Shown here one piece after another: positions 1 to 10,613 of a DNA stretch of 64,000 nt. The stretch comes from Buttiauxella agrestis ATCC 33320 (lineage in GTDB: Bacteria > Pseudomonadota > Gammaproteobacteria > Enterobacterales > Enterobacteriaceae), in contig JALKFA010000001.1 in NCBI GenBank assembly GCA_024169445.1, positions 1 through 64,000 on the forward strand. The letters are read 5' to 3'. The notes under the pieces were generated by a model. The model ran no database searches. It was not told the DNA's origin and was given only the letters and a program-made list of their open reading frames with translations. Position 1 is the stretch's first letter; each line of letters opens with the position of its first letter. The translations under genes were made by a program, and so were the position numbers.

Positions 1-465
1 CCCTTTCCCGATAGTTAAATCGCATAAAGAGATGGTTATAAATATAAAAATGACTGCCAACTGAATGAATAAAAAACCACCCAGAGAATATGGACAGCGA
101 CTATAGGAGTCATAAAGTTAAATTGCAATCCAGCTGGGCAAGCCAGGGAGATCGTTTTCGGTCACATATCGTGGAAAATAAAACAAATAACAAGCAACCA
201 TTAAGCACAATTAAATCAACTACATAAGATTATCACTGCATTCCATAAAACAAAATAAATGTCTATTTTTACGCATTATTGAACAAGCAAAGAATAAAAC
301 CATCGCAAAGTGAAAATAACAATTTCACTTTTAGTAAAAAGGTATCAAAGGCGAATTAATGGCAGTTTTAATGCGAATATAGTTTTTAATACACATTACA
401 GAGCAATAATCAGTGCCGAGATAATACTGCCATATAATGTTAGCAGGATAACGATGAGTGCGAAG
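1..465. other. AT-rich gene-poor region left of truD
   Basis: I see no supportable gene here. The stretch is clearly more AT-rich than the rest of the window and the open frames lack a ribosome binding site or any recognisable protein family. In E. coli the surE gene begins inside the truD stop region and would occupy this position; no SurE-like reading frame is present. The composition suggests an upstream regulatory region or the edge of acquired DNA lying beyond the window. Confidence 0.5.
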
Positions 466-497
466 AAAATAAAAAGGGGAATGAATATTCATTCCCC
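466..497 (-). terminator. Intrinsic terminator of the ftsB-ispD-ispF-truD operon
   Basis: A perfect 22-bp palindrome at 476-497 (arms GGGGAATGAAT/ATTCATTCCCC) is followed, reading leftward, by a T-rich run (TTTTTATTTT). It lies 27 bases past the truD stop, so transcription probably ends here and does not continue into surE as in E. coli. Confidence 0.85.
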
Positions 498-523
498 TGA
501 GGTTGAGATGACAACAAAACCCG

Positions 524-1570
524 TTATTCAGCAATGTCGGCGTAGTGACTCGCCACGTTCATCAATTCGCGTACTACGCTTGTGGCAAAACTGCCAGCAG
601 GCAGCCAGAAATTCAGCTCAACGGTGATGTCATCCCACCAGTTCCAGTTGAGATCTTTCGGCATCAGCAGCATGGCACGTCGCGCCGCTTCAACACGCTC
701 GCGCACCAGCAGCGCCTGCAAATCAGTTTCTTCGGCTACACACTGTTGTTCAAACTCCAGAGCCGCATTTTGCGTGCCCCAGCCACCGTCGCCCGGTAAC
801 GGCGCAGTTATCAGCAGCTCACCGTCATCAACGCGGCTTTGCAATGCAGGCAGTTCTTCCGGCGTGGCAACAAACCAACTGCCGCGACCTGCCAGTTGCA
901 GCGCATCACCGTCGATAACCTGGTTAAAATCAGGCTTCTTCAGGCGCTCGCTGACAATCTGGTTAAACATGGCGCTACGGGCTGCGGACAGATAAAAACT
1001 GCGCTTATTACGGTCACGTATTGGCGCGTTGCTTTGCGCCCAACGTAAAGCCTGATGCAGGTTATTGCCCGCAATGCCAAAACGCTGGCTGCCAAAGTAG
1101 TTAGGCACACCACGATGAAGAATGGCATTCAGGCGTTGTTCCAGCTCCGCACGGTCGCTAATGTCGCGCAGCACCAGTGTGAAACTGTTTCCCTTCAACG
1201 CCCCCAGACGCAATTTACGGCGGTGACGGGCATATTCCAGCACCTGGCAACCTTCAAGTTCAAACGCGCGCATGTCCGGCATTTCTTTACCTGGCAGACG
1301 CACGCAAAACCATTGTTCAGTCACCGCATGTTTGTCTTTCTGACCGGCAAAACTGACTTCACGAGCGTGCACTTTCAAAAACTTAGCCAGTGCATCAGCC
1401 ACGAAGCGAGTATTGCAGCCATTTTTCAGGATGCGTAACAGCAGATGTTCACCGTCGCCATCCGGGCCGAAACCTAAGTCTTCAATAACCACGAAGTCTT
1501 CTGGATTGGCTTTGATTAACCCTGTGCCTTGCGGTTTACCGTGCAGCCAGGTCAGATTCTGCATATCCAT
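524..1570 (-). CDS. truD: tRNA pseudouridine(13) synthase TruD
   Basis: TruD converts uridine 13 of tRNA(Glu) to pseudouridine in the cytoplasm. The 348-residue protein is close to the E. coli length of 349. The catalytic aspartate is D79 in the motif [11 protein letters not shown], and the family motif NYFGSQRFG is present. The start codon overlaps the ispF stop by one base (TAATG), which supports translational coupling in the ftsB-ispD-ispF-truD operon. The C terminus (YADIAE) matches the usual ending. The downstream surE gene, which normally overlaps this stop codon, is missing and a terminator follows directly. Confidence 0.98.
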   Translation of the reverse strand: MDMQNLTWLHGKPQGTGLIKANPEDFVVIEDLGFGPDGDGEHLLLRILKNGCNTRFVADALAKFLKVHAREVSFAGQKDKHAVTEQWFCVRLPGKEMPDMRAFELEGCQVLEYARHRRKLRLGALKGNSFTLVLRDISDRAELEQRLNAILHRGVPNYFGSQRFGIAGNNLHQALRWAQSNAPIRDRNKRSFYLSAARSAMFNQIVSERLKKPDFNQVIDGDALQLAGRGSWFVATPEELPALQSRVDDGELLITAPLPGDGGWGTQNAALEFEQQCVAEETDLQALLVRERVEAARRAMLLMPKDLNWNWWDDITVELNFWLPAGSFATSVVRELMNVASHYADIAE

Positions 1571-2049
1571 TATTTACGTGCCTTATGTAGCAAAGCGACC
1601 GCTTCGCAAGCAATGCCTTCACCCCGGCCAGTGAAACCGAGTTTTTCAGTGGTGGTCGCCTTGACGTTGACGTCATCCATATGACAGCCCAAATCTTCGG
1701 CAATAAATACGCGCATCTGCGGGATGTGCGGAGCCATTTTCGGCGCCTGGGCAATAATCGTCACATCGACGTTACCGAGCGTGTAGCCCTTCGCCTGGAT
1801 ACGGCGCCAGGCTTCACGCAGCAATTCGCGGCTGTCTGCGCCTTTAAACGCCGGATCGGTATCCGGGAATAATTTACCAATATCCCCCAGCGCAGCAGCC
1901 CCCAGCAGAGCATCGGTTAATGCGTGCAATGCGACATCGCCATCAGAGTGTGCGAGCAGCCCCTGTTCGAACGGTACGCGCACGCCACCGATGATAATTG
2001 GGCCAACGCCTCCAAAGGCGTGTACATCAAAACCATGTCCAATACGCAT
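1570..2049 (-). CDS. ispF: 2-C-methyl-D-erythritol 2,4-cyclodiphosphate synthase
   Basis: IspF catalyses the fifth step of the MEP isoprenoid pathway, cyclising CDP-methylerythritol 2-phosphate with release of CMP. The 159-residue length is standard. The metal ligands D8, H10 and H42 are all visible (RIGHGFDVH at the N terminus, then [10 protein letters not shown]). The gene overlaps ispD upstream and truD downstream by one base each (TAATG), so the genes are translationally coupled. IspD and IspF act in the same pathway, with IspE encoded elsewhere. Confidence 0.98.
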   Translation of the reverse strand: MRIGHGFDVHAFGGVGPIIIGGVRVPFEQGLLAHSDGDVALHALTDALLGAAALGDIGKLFPDTDPAFKGADSRELLREAWRRIQAKGYTLGNVDVTIIAQAPKMAPHIPQMRVFIAEDLGCHMDDVNVKATTTEKLGFTGRGEGIACEAVALLHKARK

Positions 2050-2759
2050 TATTCTTGCTCCGTTTGGGTTAACCGCGTGAGGTAAAACTCCGCCAGCGCC
2101 AGGTCTTCAGGACGAGTCACTTTTATATTATCGGCGCGGGCGCTAATTAATTCGGGATGGAAGCCACAATATTCAAGCGCTGAGGCTTCATCAGTAATTG
2201 AGGCGTGTTCATCGAGCGCACGTTGCAAGCAGCTGCGCAATAATTCCAGAGGGAAAAGCTGGGGCGTTAAGGCGTGCCACAGGTCTTCGCGATCCACCGT
2301 ATGGGCAATCAGGTTTTTACCCGGCTCGCCGCGTTTCATGGTGTCGCGCACCGGTGCGGCCAGAATGCCGCCAATTTTGCTGGTTTCAGTAATCGCCAGT
2401 AAACGGGCCAAATCATCCTGATGTAAACAAGGACGCGCTGCGTCGTGCACCAAAACCCATTGCGCGTCTTGCACCACGTTTAACCCGGCAAGAACCGAAT
2501 CAGCACGCTGCGCTCCGCCGTTTATGACGGTCACATGGGGATGGGTAGCAAGAGGCAAAGAGGTAAACCAGCGGTCGGTAGGGCTGATAGCGATCACGAC
2601 ATGTGCCACGCGTGGATGGGCCATCAGGCTTGCCACCGCATGTTCCAGAATAGTTTTATCGCCGATTTTTAGATATTGCTTAGGACATTCCGTTTGCATG
2701 CGGCTGCCGATACCTGCTGCCGGCACCACGGCAATTACGTCCGGGGAGGAGTCTGCCAT
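2049..2759 (-). CDS. ispD: 2-C-methyl-D-erythritol 4-phosphate cytidylyltransferase
   Basis: IspD transfers CMP from CTP to methylerythritol 4-phosphate in the MEP pathway. The protein has 236 residues, as in E. coli. The nucleotide-binding start [11 protein letters not shown] and the conserved R20 and K27 (PKQYL) are present, as is the HDAARP motif that binds the base. It lies 17 bases after ftsB and overlaps the ispF start by one base. Confidence 0.98.
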   Translation of the reverse strand: MADSSPDVIAVVPAAGIGSRMQTECPKQYLKIGDKTILEHAVASLMAHPRVAHVVIAISPTDRWFTSLPLATHPHVTVINGGAQRADSVLAGLNVVQDAQWVLVHDAARPCLHQDDLARLLAITETSKIGGILAAPVRDTMKRGEPGKNLIAHTVDREDLWHALTPQLFPLELLRSCLQRALDEHASITDEASALEYCGFHPELISARADNIKVTRPEDLALAEFYLTRLTQTEQE

Positions 2760-2776
2760 GTAGATTCACTTACGCG

Positions 2777-3094
2777 TTATTGTCGATTGTTCTGCCCTGC
2801 AGAATTGCCCAGGCGCTTAGAGCTATCGGGTACCAGACGGAAGAAGGTTTCACCTGGTTTGGTCATGCTTAACTCGTTACGTGCGCGCTCTTCGATGGCT
2901 TCCTGCCCGCCATTAAGATCGTCGATTTCAGCAAACAGCTGATCGTTACGCGCTTTGAGTTTGGCGTTCGTCGCCTGCTGTGCGGCTACGTCGTCACTCA
3001 CGCGGGTGTAATCATGTACGCCGTTTTTTCCAAACCACAGCGAATACTGCAGCCAGACCAACAAGGCCAGCAATAGTAGCGTTAGTTTACCCAT
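2777..3094 (-). CDS. ftsB: Cell division protein FtsB
   Basis: FtsB is a small bitopic inner-membrane protein that joins FtsL and FtsQ in the divisome. It has a short cytoplasmic start, a membrane segment at about residues 4-21 and a periplasmic coiled coil at about 30-70. The start [12 protein letters not shown] was chosen over an in-frame ATG eight codons upstream because it matches the family and has an AGGGGG ribosome binding site just ahead of it. That gives 105 residues against 103 in E. coli. It is the first gene of the operon running to truD. Confidence 0.97.
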   Translation of the reverse strand: MGKLTLLLLALLVWLQYSLWFGKNGVHDYTRVSDDVAAQQATNAKLKARNDQLFAEIDDLNGGQEAIEERARNELSMTKPGETFFRLVPDSSKRLGNSAGQNNRQ

Positions 3095-3252
3095 CCAGCC
3101 CCCTGAAAAACGGCACAATCATCGCACAAAATTTTATCTGGCTGCGCTCTGGGTACAAAGCGAGCCTTCGTATTTGCGGCAGAATTTATCACAGATTGCG
3201 CCGACATGCGCGTTTGCAGGTGAGTTAGCGGCCTTGCAGTCATAAAAAGTTT

Positions 3253-3311
3253 ATACCCGTTAGCATTCGAATTGCAGCCAACACCCCTGCAGCTTGAAGG
3301 ATGACGGGTAT
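3253..3311 (+). repeat. 59-bp dispersed repeat with 8-bp inverted ends (copy 1)
   Basis: The element starts ATACCCGT and ends ACGGGTAT, a perfect 8-bp terminal inverted repeat. A second copy lies in opposite orientation at 47915-47973 and differs at only 5 of 59 positions. It sits between ftsB and ygbE, just past the ygbE stop. It encodes nothing. It resembles the short palindromic intergenic repeats of enteric bacteria, but I cannot assign a family name. Confidence 0.8.
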
Positions 3312-3317
3312 ATTGCG

Positions 3318-3647
3318 TTAACCCATCAGCCACAGGAAAAGCATGCCAAACATCAGCCCCACCGCCAGCACGGTTACGATGCAGCTAAAGATCAAGCGGC
3401 CATGCAACAGAGAATGCAAAGCAATCCCTACCACCACGGCAACAGGCAATAATGCGAGGAAGAAAGGCCAGGTATACAGAAAGAAAAACAGGGTATTAGG
3501 GCCATAAATCAAGAAGGGCAAACCCAATGCCAGCAACCACGACAAAAAGCCGATGAACGCCCCAGCCAATGACCAGGTCGTTTCTTCGGTACTGGGGCTA
3601 GCTTCAGCCGATGTAGATGTCATAGCCAGGTTGGTGCTATTGCGCAT
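3318..3647 (-). CDS. ygbE: DUF3561 family inner membrane protein YgbE
   Basis: YgbE is a small membrane protein of unknown function, found between ftsB and cysC in enteric bacteria. The 109-residue product has about three predicted membrane segments (roughly residues 29-50, 55-75 and 84-108). The start MRNSTNL matches the E. coli protein; an ATG 11 codons upstream is in frame but would add a tail not seen in the family. Its conservation next to cysC does not by itself reveal a role. Confidence 0.9.
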   Translation of the reverse strand: MRNSTNLAMTSTSAEASPSTEETTWSLAGAFIGFLSWLLALGLPFLIYGPNTLFFFLYTWPFFLALLPVAVVVGIALHSLLHGRLIFSCIVTVLAVGLMFGMLFLWLMG

Positions 3648-3698
3648 AACGAATCCGTAAACCATGCAAACCAGGCGCATGATGTGCCTGGAAATGTC

Positions 3699-4304
3699 TT
3701 AGGATTTGATAATAACGTCACGGCGCAACAGGTCTAATAATTGCGCAATCAAATTTGTTACCAATTGTTCGCCGTCTAAGTATATTTCCGGGTTCACTGG
3801 CGCTTCGTAAACCGAGTCAATTCCAGTGAAATTCCGTAACTCTCCGGCACGGGCTTTTTTGTACAAACCCTTTGGGTCACGCGCTTCACAGACAGAAAGT
3901 GGTGTATCAACAAACACTTCGATAAACCGCCCTTCACCGACACGGTCACGAACCATCTGGCGTTCTGCACGATGCGGAGAGATAAATGCCGTCAGCACCA
4001 CCAGTCCCGCATCCACCATTAGGTTGGCAACTTCGCCGACACGACGGATATTTTCTTTACGATCTGCATCGCTAAAACCGAGGTCACTGCACAAACCGTG
4101 GCGCACATTGTCGCCATCCAGTAAGTAGGTGCTCACACCAAGCTGGTGCAACGCTTCTTCAAGCGCCCCCGCGATGGTGGATTTACCCGAGCCAGACAGC
4201 CCGGTAAACCACAGCACCGCACCGCGATGCTGATGAAGTTTTTCACGTTGCGCAACCGTCACCGGATGCGCATGCCAGACGACGTTTTCGTCGTGCTCAG
4301 CCAT
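3699..4304 (-). CDS. cysC: Adenylyl-sulfate (APS) kinase
   Basis: CysC phosphorylates adenosine 5'-phosphosulfate to PAPS, the second step of sulfate activation. The 201-residue protein has the P-loop GLSGSGKST at residues 35-43, the phosphoacceptor S109 in FISPHR and the conserved DGDNVRHGL segment. Its start overlaps the cysN stop by one base (TAATG). Expression is expected to depend on CysB with the rest of cysDNC. Confidence 0.98.
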   Translation of the reverse strand: MAEHDENVVWHAHPVTVAQREKLHQHRGAVLWFTGLSGSGKSTIAGALEEALHQLGVSTYLLDGDNVRHGLCSDLGFSDADRKENIRRVGEVANLMVDAGLVVLTAFISPHRAERQMVRDRVGEGRFIEVFVDTPLSVCEARDPKGLYKKARAGELRNFTGIDSVYEAPVNPEIYLDGEQLVTNLIAQLLDLLRRDVIIKS

Positions 4305-5731
4305 TATTTGCCTCCCAGCAAATCACGTGCGCCCCAGTGCGGGAAATGACGGCGCACCAGCGCGTTCAGTTCCAGCTCAAAAGCGCTGAAGGCTGACGGC
4401 TCCTGATACACATCTTGTTGCGGTTCACGCACCATTCCGGCACCGACTGTCACGTTGCTCAGTCGGTCGATGAAAATCAGCCCGCCCGTGACCGGGTTAT
4501 CCTGGTATTTATCCAGCACCAAAGGTTCGTCGAACGTTAAATCAACGAGGCCAATTCCATTGAGCGGCAGGCTTTCGACGACGCGCTGCGTCAGGCTGTT
4601 AATTTCAACCTGATAATGGATGTTGTCGACGCGAGCGCGGGTTTTCTTGCCTGCGACTTTAATGTCGTAGCTTTGGCCCGGGACCAGCGCTTGTTCTGCC
4701 ATCCACACCACGTCGACTTTCGCGGTTTGCACCGCAGGCTGCGCATCGCTGGCATCAACCAGCAAATCACCGCGGCTGATGTCGATTTCATCTTTCAGCA
4801 CCAAAGTGATGGCTTCGCCCGCAGCAGCTTGTTGCAAATCCCCATCAAAAGTCACAATTCGGGCAATGGAAGATTCAACACCCGACGGCAGAACCTTCAC
4901 ACGCTGCCCGACGTTCACCACGCCGGATGCCAGCGTTCCTGCATAACCACGGAAATCCAGATTCGGGCGATTCACATACTGAACCGGGAAACGCATCGGC
5001 TGTTGTTCAACCACACGCTTCACTTCGACGGTTTCCAGAAGTTCCAGCAGCGTTGGGCCGGAATACCACGGCATGCTGTTGCTTTGCGTCGCCACGTTAT
5101 CGCCTTCCAGCGCCGATAACGGCACAAAGCGAATATCCAGATCTGCGGGAAGTTGCTCGGCGAAGGTCAGGTAATCTTGTTTGATCTGCTCAAATGTCTC
5201 TTCGCTGTAATTCACCAGATCCATTTTGTTGACCGCCACCACCAAATGTTTGATCCCCAAAAGTGTGGAGATAAAACTGTGGCGGCGCGTTTGATCCAGC
5301 ACGCTTTTACGCGCATCGATCAATAAGATCGCCAGATCGCAGGTTGATGCACCGGTCGCCATATTACGGGTGTACTGCTCATGCCCAGGGGTATCAGCAA
5401 TAATAAATTTACGTTTTTCGGTCGAGAAATAACGGTAGGCCACATCAATGGTAATGCCCTGCTCGCGTTCAGCTTGTAAGCCATCCACCAGCAATGCCAG
5501 ATCCAGTTTTTCACCCTGCGTACCGTGGCGTTTGCTGTCGGTATGCAGCGATGAAAGCTGATCTTCATAAATCTGGCGCGTGTCATGCAGCAGGCGGCCA
5601 ATCAGGGTACTTTTACCGTCATCGACGCTGCCACAGGTCAAAAAGCGCAGCAGGCTTTTGTGTTGTTGCGCATGCAGGTAGGCTTCTACGCCGCCTTCAT
5701 CAGCAATTTGTTGTGCAATAGTGGTGTTCAT
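4304..5731 (-). CDS. cysN: Sulfate adenylyltransferase subunit 1 (GTPase)
   Basis: CysN is the regulatory GTPase of ATP sulfurylase; GTP hydrolysis drives APS formation by CysD. The 475-residue protein is an EF-Tu-like GTPase with G1 GSVDDGKST at 34-42, G3 DTPGH at 113-117 and G4 NKMD in the NKMDLVNYS segment. Beta-barrel domains follow. It lies 11 bases after cysD and overlaps cysC by one base. Confidence 0.98.
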   Translation of the reverse strand: MNTTIAQQIADEGGVEAYLHAQQHKSLLRFLTCGSVDDGKSTLIGRLLHDTRQIYEDQLSSLHTDSKRHGTQGEKLDLALLVDGLQAEREQGITIDVAYRYFSTEKRKFIIADTPGHEQYTRNMATGASTCDLAILLIDARKSVLDQTRRHSFISTLLGIKHLVVAVNKMDLVNYSEETFEQIKQDYLTFAEQLPADLDIRFVPLSALEGDNVATQSNSMPWYSGPTLLELLETVEVKRVVEQQPMRFPVQYVNRPNLDFRGYAGTLASGVVNVGQRVKVLPSGVESSIARIVTFDGDLQQAAAGEAITLVLKDEIDISRGDLLVDASDAQPAVQTAKVDVVWMAEQALVPGQSYDIKVAGKKTRARVDNIHYQVEINSLTQRVVESLPLNGIGLVDLTFDEPLVLDKYQDNPVTGGLIFIDRLSNVTVGAGMVREPQQDVYQEPSAFSAFELELNALVRRHFPHWGARDLLGGK

Positions 5732-5742
5732 CTGGCGGCTCC

Positions 5743-6651
5743 TTAGAAATAACCCTGGCGTTTTTTAAGCTCCATGGAGCCTGCCTGGTCGCGGTCAATT
5801 GCCCGCCCTTGACGTTCACTGGTGGTCGAAACCAGCATCTCTTCGATGATTTCCGGCAGCGTCTGCGCCTCGGATTCAACGGCTCCGGTTAGCGGCCAGC
5901 AGCCCAGGGTACGGAAGCGCACCATTTTCTGCTCAATCACTTCACCTGGCTGCAAATCGATGCGGTCGTCATCCACCATCAGCAGCATGCCATCGCGCTC
6001 AAGAACCGGGCGCGGTGCTGCCAGATACAGCGGCACGATTTCGATATTTTCCAGGAAGATGTACTGCCAGATATCCAGTTCGGTCCAGTTGGAAAGCGGG
6101 AACACACGAATGCTTTCGCCTTTATTAATCTGGCCGTTGTAGTTGTGCCACAGTTCAGGGCGCTGGTTTTTTGGGTCCCAGCGATGGAAGCGGTCACGGA
6201 ATGAATAGATACGTTCTTTAGCGCGTGATTTTTCTTCGTCACGACGAGCGCCACCAAAGGCGGCATCAAAACCGTATTTGCTCAGCGCCTGCTTCAGGCC
6301 CTCGGTTTTCATGATGTCAGTATGTTTGGCGCTGCCATGCACGAAGGGGTTAATGCCCATCGCCACCCCTTCCGGGTTTTTATGCACCAACAACTCAAAA
6401 CCGTAATTCTTCGCGGTACGGTCACGGAAATCGTACATTTCGCGGAATTTCCAGCCGGTGTCGACATGCAGCAGCGGGAACGGAAGTGTGCCTGGATAAA
6501 AGGCTTTACGGGCCAAATGCAACATCACCGATGAGTCTTTACCGATGGAATACATCATTACCGGATTGGAAAATTCGGCGGCAACCTCACGGATGATATG
6601 GATGCTTTCTGCCTCCAGTTGCCGTAAGTGTGTGAGTCGTTTTTGGTCCAT
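5743..6651 (-). CDS. cysD: Sulfate adenylyltransferase subunit 2
   Basis: CysD is the catalytic subunit of ATP sulfurylase, making APS from ATP and sulfate. The 302-residue length equals that of E. coli. The PP-loop motif [19 protein letters not shown] lies near residue 35, and the conserved [15 protein letters not shown] block is present. It is the first gene of cysDNC and is transcribed away from iap. Confidence 0.98.
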   Translation of the reverse strand: MDQKRLTHLRQLEAESIHIIREVAAEFSNPVMMYSIGKDSSVMLHLARKAFYPGTLPFPLLHVDTGWKFREMYDFRDRTAKNYGFELLVHKNPEGVAMGINPFVHGSAKHTDIMKTEGLKQALSKYGFDAAFGGARRDEEKSRAKERIYSFRDRFHRWDPKNQRPELWHNYNGQINKGESIRVFPLSNWTELDIWQYIFLENIEIVPLYLAAPRPVLERDGMLLMVDDDRIDLQPGEVIEQKMVRFRTLGCWPLTGAVESEAQTLPEIIEEMLVSTTSERQGRAIDRDQAGSMELKKRQGYF

Positions 6652-6919
6652 AACCTTCCCTTAACCGAGGTTTAGTACGGTGGGTCATGGCCCGCCGTTT
6701 TAAATTCATGCAGGGACTATACGGCTGAGGTTGATTTGTTATGAAATTACTAATTGGAATGACTAGTTCCACAAAAGAATAACGAGATGCAAAAGCAAAT
6801 GACAAAATGCGCTTAACCCTCGAATTATCCTGGGTTTCGGAACGATAGAAATTGTGTAGTCTCCATCACAGTTTCATACTATGCAGGCAAAAAATTTTCC
6901 GGTTTAAAAGGGACTCACT
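6652..6919. promoter_or_regulatory. Divergent cysDNC / iap intergenic region
   Basis: The 268-bp gap between the divergent cysD and iap starts must hold the promoters of both. In E. coli the cysDNC promoter here is activated by CysB with N-acetylserine. I could not define a CysB box or convincing -35/-10 pairs by eye. An AAGGGAC ribosome binding site precedes iap. Confidence 0.4.
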
Positions 6920-7960
6920 ATGTTTTCCGCATTGCGCCAAACGCTTACCAGCCTGGCGTTAGGAATTTGCTGTACCTTGCCTGCGTTTGCCAACGCAACC
7001 ACGATGGGCAACATTGCCGACCAACAAACGCGCCACATCGCTACCGTTTTCCCAGGCCGAATGACAGGCAGCCCGGCGGAAATGATGGCCGCGGATTACC
7101 TTAATCAGCAATTTAGCCAGCTTGGCTACCAAAGCGATATTCGCCGCTTCAACACCCGTTACCTTTACACCAGCAAAGACGGTCATCAGAACTGGCATAA
7201 CGTCAGCGCAAGCTCGGTGATCGCCGCTCGTGAAGGTATTGAACCGCAGCAAATCATCATCATGGCGCATCTCGATACTTTTTCGCCGCTCAATGACAAC
7301 GACGTGAATAACAACCTTGGCGGTTTAACGCTACAAGGCGTGGATGATAATGCTTCAGGCCTGGGCGTGATGCTGGAGCTTGCCACCCGCCTGAAAGATA
7401 TACCCACACGCTACGGCATCCGTTTTATCGCCACCAGCGGTGAAGAACTTGGTTCGTTGGGCGCGGAAGATATCCTGAAACGCATGAGTGCCAGCGACAA
7501 GAAAAACACCCTGCTGGTGATTAATCTCGATAGTCTGATTGTCGGCGACAAGCTCTATTTCAACAGCGGTAAATCGACGCCGACCGCCGTCACTAAAATG
7601 ACACGTGACCGCGCATTAGCTTTGGCACGGCAGTTAAATATTAAGGCTACAACCAATCCTGGACTTAATGCCCATTATCCAAAAGGCACTGCCTGCTGTA
7701 ACGATGCTGAGGTGTTTGATAAAGCCGGGATCCCGGTGCTTTCAGTGGAAGCCACCAACTGGTCGCTGGGTAAGAAAGATGGCTATCAGCAACGCGTAAA
7801 AAGCAAAGCGTTCCCCGATGGAACCAGTTGGCATAATGCCTTAATTGATAACCAGCAATATCTGGATAAGTGGCTACCGCAGCGCATTGAAAAACGCAGC
7901 CGTGACGTAGTGCGCGTGATGTTGCCATTGGTGAAGGAGCTGGCTAAGGCGAAGCATTAA
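6920..7960 (+). CDS. iap: Alkaline phosphatase isozyme conversion aminopeptidase
   Basis: Iap is an exported M28-family zinc aminopeptidase that trims N-terminal arginine from periplasmic alkaline phosphatase. The 346-residue protein has a signal peptide (residues 1 to about 26, ending in AFANA). The zinc-ligand segments MAHLDTFSP, GVDDNASG and TSGEELGSLGAED follow in family order. It reads divergently from cysD and converges on cysH. In E. coli K-12 a type I-E CRISPR-Cas locus lies between iap and cysH; here only a terminator separates them. Confidence 0.96.
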   Translation: MFSALRQTLTSLALGICCTLPAFANATTMGNIADQQTRHIATVFPGRMTGSPAEMMAADYLNQQFSQLGYQSDIRRFNTRYLYTSKDGHQNWHNVSASSVIAAREGIEPQQIIIMAHLDTFSPLNDNDVNNNLGGLTLQGVDDNASGLGVMLELATRLKDIPTRYGIRFIATSGEELGSLGAEDILKRMSASDKKNTLLVINLDSLIVGDKLYFNSGKSTPTAVTKMTRDRALALARQLNIKATTNPGLNAHYPKGTACCNDAEVFDKAGIPVLSVEATNWSLGKKDGYQQRVKSKAFPDGTSWHNALIDNQQYLDKWLPQRIEKRSRDVVRVMLPLVKELAKAKH

Positions 7961-7976
7961 TTCTTTGTTTAACCAA

Positions 7977-8011
7977 TAAAAAGCCCTTCTGCATAGCGCG
8001 AAGGGTTTTTT
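7977..8011. terminator. Bidirectional terminator between iap and cysH
   Basis: The stem CCCTTC/GAAGGG (7984-7989 and 8000-8005) has an A-tract on the left and a T-tract on the right. It can therefore end transcription of both convergent genes. Confidence 0.85.
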
Positions 8012-8030
8012 ATATACAACAATCAGATAA

Positions 8031-8762
8031 CTACTCGTGCAAACCACACTCGCGCTTAAGCCCAAAGAAACGCGTCTCTTCTTCAGCCATGCCTTCTTCC
8101 CACTTACGCGTGGTGTGGGTATCGCCCACGGAAAGGTAGCCTTGATCCCACAACGGGTGGTATTTCAGGCCATTGGCGGTGAGGTATTGGTAAACCTGGC
8201 GGTTGTCCCAGTCGATGATCGGCAGGATTTTAAACACTTCACGCTGAATCGCCAGCACCGGTAAATGGGCACGGCTGCCCGATTGTTCACGGCGCAAACC
8301 AGCAAACCAGGTTTGCCCGTTGAGTTCATGCAGCGCACGGTTCATCGGCTCAACTTTGTTGATATCATTGTATTTCTCAATGCCTTCAACGCCCTGTTCC
8401 CACAGTTTTCCGTAACGCGCTTCCTGCCACGCGGCACTTTCCTTCGCGCTAAAGACTTGCAGATTCAGCTTCAGCTTATCGGTGAGTTCATCAATGAACT
8501 GGTAGGTTTCCGGGAACAGATAACCGGTGTCGGTGAGGATCACCGGAATATCCGGGAACTGTTGGGTGACCAGGTGCAAGGACACCGCAGCCTGAATCCC
8601 AAAACTCGAGGAGAGTACAAACTCACCAGGCAAGTTTTCCAGCGACCAGCTGACACGCTGTTCGGCGCTAAGTTTTTCAAGCTGGCTGTTGACCTCCGCC
8701 AGCGCCATGATGCGCTCGACTTTAGGGAGTTCGTTCAGCGCTTTTAGATCGAGTACAGGCAT
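8031..8762 (-). CDS. cysH: Phosphoadenosine phosphosulfate (PAPS) reductase
   Basis: CysH reduces PAPS to sulfite and PAP using thioredoxin. The 243-residue protein has the adenine-nucleotide alpha-hydrolase fold with [10 protein letters not shown] and the C-terminal redox-active C239 in ECGLHE. It lacks the extra cysteine pairs of iron-sulfur APS reductases, which fits the PAPS-using thioredoxin-dependent type. It is the last gene of cysJIH, separated from cysI by a REP-like repeat that may affect transcript stability. Confidence 0.97.
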   Translation of the reverse strand: MPVLDLKALNELPKVERIMALAEVNSQLEKLSAEQRVSWSLENLPGEFVLSSSFGIQAAVSLHLVTQQFPDIPVILTDTGYLFPETYQFIDELTDKLKLNLQVFSAKESAAWQEARYGKLWEQGVEGIEKYNDINKVEPMNRALHELNGQTWFAGLRREQSGSRAHLPVLAIQREVFKILPIIDWDNRQVYQYLTANGLKYHPLWDQGYLSVGDTHTTRKWEEGMAEEETRFFGLKRECGLHE

Positions 8763-8783
8763 AGATACCTCGCTAAATAGTAT

Positions 8784-8894
8784 TCCCTCTCCCTGGGGAG
8801 AGGGTTAGGGTGAGGGCGACCCATGTCGAGTGCTTACGCACGTAGTAAGCCCAGACGCCCTCATCCGGCCTTCTCCCCCAGGAGAAGGAGAAGA
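8784..8894. repeat. REP-like palindromic repeat between cysI and cysH (family B)
   Basis: Two palindromic units built on the arms CCCTCTCCC and GGGAGAGGG followed by GTTAGGGTGAGGG lie inside the cysI-cysH gap. Similar units occur at 22935-23016, 43521-44374 and 48861-48943. The RNA would form stable hairpins within the cysJIH messenger. Confidence 0.8.
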
Positions 8895-8900
8895 ATAGTG

Positions 8901-10613
8901 CTAGTCCCACAAGTCCCGGGCCGGGTCCAGTACCGGGCGAATAATCCCGGCGCGGATGGTGAAATCACCGAAGCCTTCGTCAGCTTCACGCTCTTTCGCC
9001 CAGCGCCCGACCAGCTCATCAATGGAGGCCAGAATTTCCAGCTCAGTGATGTTTTCACGGTACATGCGCGGGATACGTGTGCCGATGCGGTTACCGCCAA
9101 TATGCAGGTTATAGCGGCCAGGCGCTTTGCCCACCAGGCCGATTTCCGCCAGCAGCGCGCGGCCACAGCCGTTCGGGCAGCCGGTAACACGCGTGACGAT
9201 GTGTTCATCTGGCACCTGGTGTTTTTCCAGCACTTCTTCAACTTTAGTCACAAACTGCGGTAGGAAGCGTTCGGCTTCGGCCATCGCCAGCGGGCAAGTC
9301 GGGAAGGAAACGCAGGCCATTGAGTTTTCACGCTGTGGTTTCACCGCGTTCATCAGGCCGCTTTCTTTGGCGATCTTCTCGATAGCTGCTTTTTCACTGG
9401 CCGGTACACCAGCGACGATCAGGTTCTGGTTTGCCGTCAGGCGGAAGTCGCCTTTGTGGATCTTCGCGATCGCCATCAGGCCGGTTTTCAGCGGACGGTC
9501 CGGGTAGTCCAGGATACGGCCATTTTCGATAAACAGCGTCAGGTGCCATTTGTCGTCGATGCCTTTTACCCAGCCAATACGATCGCCACGTCCGGTAAAT
9601 TCATACGCGCGAGTCGGCTCGAATTTGATGCCTGCGCGGCGTTCAACTTCGGCTTTAAACACCTCCACGCCAACACGCTCAAGGGTGTATTTGGTCTTGG
9701 CATTTTTACGATCGGTACGGTTGCCCCAGTCGCGTTGTGTGGTGACAACGGCTTCCGCCACCGCCAGCGTGTGCTCAAGCGGAATGTAACCGAACTCGCT
9801 CGCGGTGCGGGCATAGGTTGCTTTGTTGCCGTGTTCGATGGACAAACCGCCACCCACCAGCAGGTTGAAGCCCACCAGCTTGCCGTCTTTGGCAATGGCG
9901 ATGAAGTTCATGTCATTGGCATGAAGATCGACGTCATTCTGCGGCGGTACCACCACCGTGGTTTTAAACTTACGCGGCAGATACGTTTCACCGAGGATCG
10001 GCTCTTCGTCGGTGGTGGCGACTTTCTCTTGATCCCACCAGATCTCGGCATAAGCACGGGTGCGCGGCAGCAAATGTTCAGAAAGCTTTTTCGCCCATTC
10101 GTACGCTTCCTGGTGCAGTTCAGACTCCACCGGGTTTGAGGTACACAGCACGTTGCGGTTCACGTCGTTAGCGGTTGCCAGCGCATCCAGCCCAACTTCG
10201 TGCAGCATTTCGTGTGCCGGTTTCACGTTCTTTTTCAGAATGCCGTGGAACTGGAAAGTCTGGCGGTTAGTCAGACGAATGCTGCCGTAAATGGTTTTGT
10301 CTTCGGCAAATTTATCAATCGCTCGCCATTGCTCGGTGGTGATAATCCCACCCGGCAGACGGCAGCGCAGCATCATCGCATGGCGCGGCTCGAGCTTTTG
10401 TTCTGCACGTTCTGCACGAATATCACGGTCATCTTGCTGATACATGCCGTGAAAGCGGATCAGCAAAAAGTTGTCGCCTCTGAAGCCACCGGTCAGCCCG
10501 TCCTGCAAATCTTCTTTGATAGTGCCGCGCAGGTAATTGCTTTCGCGTTTCAGGCGCTCGGCGTCAGACAGTTTGCCTTCGACCACTAATGGTCCTGGGT
10601 GTTTTTCGCTCAT
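8901..10613 (-). CDS. cysI: Sulfite reductase (NADPH) hemoprotein beta subunit
   Basis: CysI carries the siroheme and [4Fe-4S] centre that reduces sulfite to sulfide with six electrons from CysJ. The 570-residue length equals that of E. coli. The four cluster cysteines lie in [17 protein letters not shown] and [11 protein letters not shown], near residues 434, 440, 479 and 483. Its start overlaps the cysJ stop by one base (TAATG). Confidence 0.98.
   Translation of the reverse strand: MSEKHPGPLVVEGKLSDAERLKRESNYLRGTIKEDLQDGLTGGFRGDNFLLIRFHGMYQQDDRDIRAERAEQKLEPRHAMMLRCRLPGGIITTEQWRAIDKFAEDKTIYGSIRLTNRQTFQFHGILKKNVKPAHEMLHEVGLDALATANDVNRNVLCTSNPVESELHQEAYEWAKKLSEHLLPRTRAYAEIWWDQEKVATTDEEPILGETYLPRKFKTTVVVPPQNDVDLHANDMNFIAIAKDGKLVGFNLLVGGGLSIEHGNKATYARTASEFGYIPLEHTLAVAEAVVTTQRDWGNRTDRKNAKTKYTLERVGVEVFKAEVERRAGIKFEPTRAYEFTGRGDRIGWVKGIDDKWHLTLFIENGRILDYPDRPLKTGLMAIAKIHKGDFRLTANQNLIVAGVPASEKAAIEKIAKESGLMNAVKPQRENSMACVSFPTCPLAMAEAERFLPQFVTKVEEVLEKHQVPDEHIVTRVTGCPNGCGRALLAEIGLVGKAPGRYNLHIGGNRIGTRIPRMYRENITELEILASIDELVGRWAKEREADEGFGDFTIRAGIIRPVLDPARDLWD

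Noticed and set aside
331-534. Open frame in the former surE frame
   Set aside because: Apart from a few residues at the truD overlap it has no SurE similarity (no SNDDG motif), so it is not a surviving surE.
310-627. Open frame left of and overlapping the truD end, plus strand
   Set aside because: It runs through the truD terminator palindrome and the truD 3' end, has no ribosome binding site and resembles no family.
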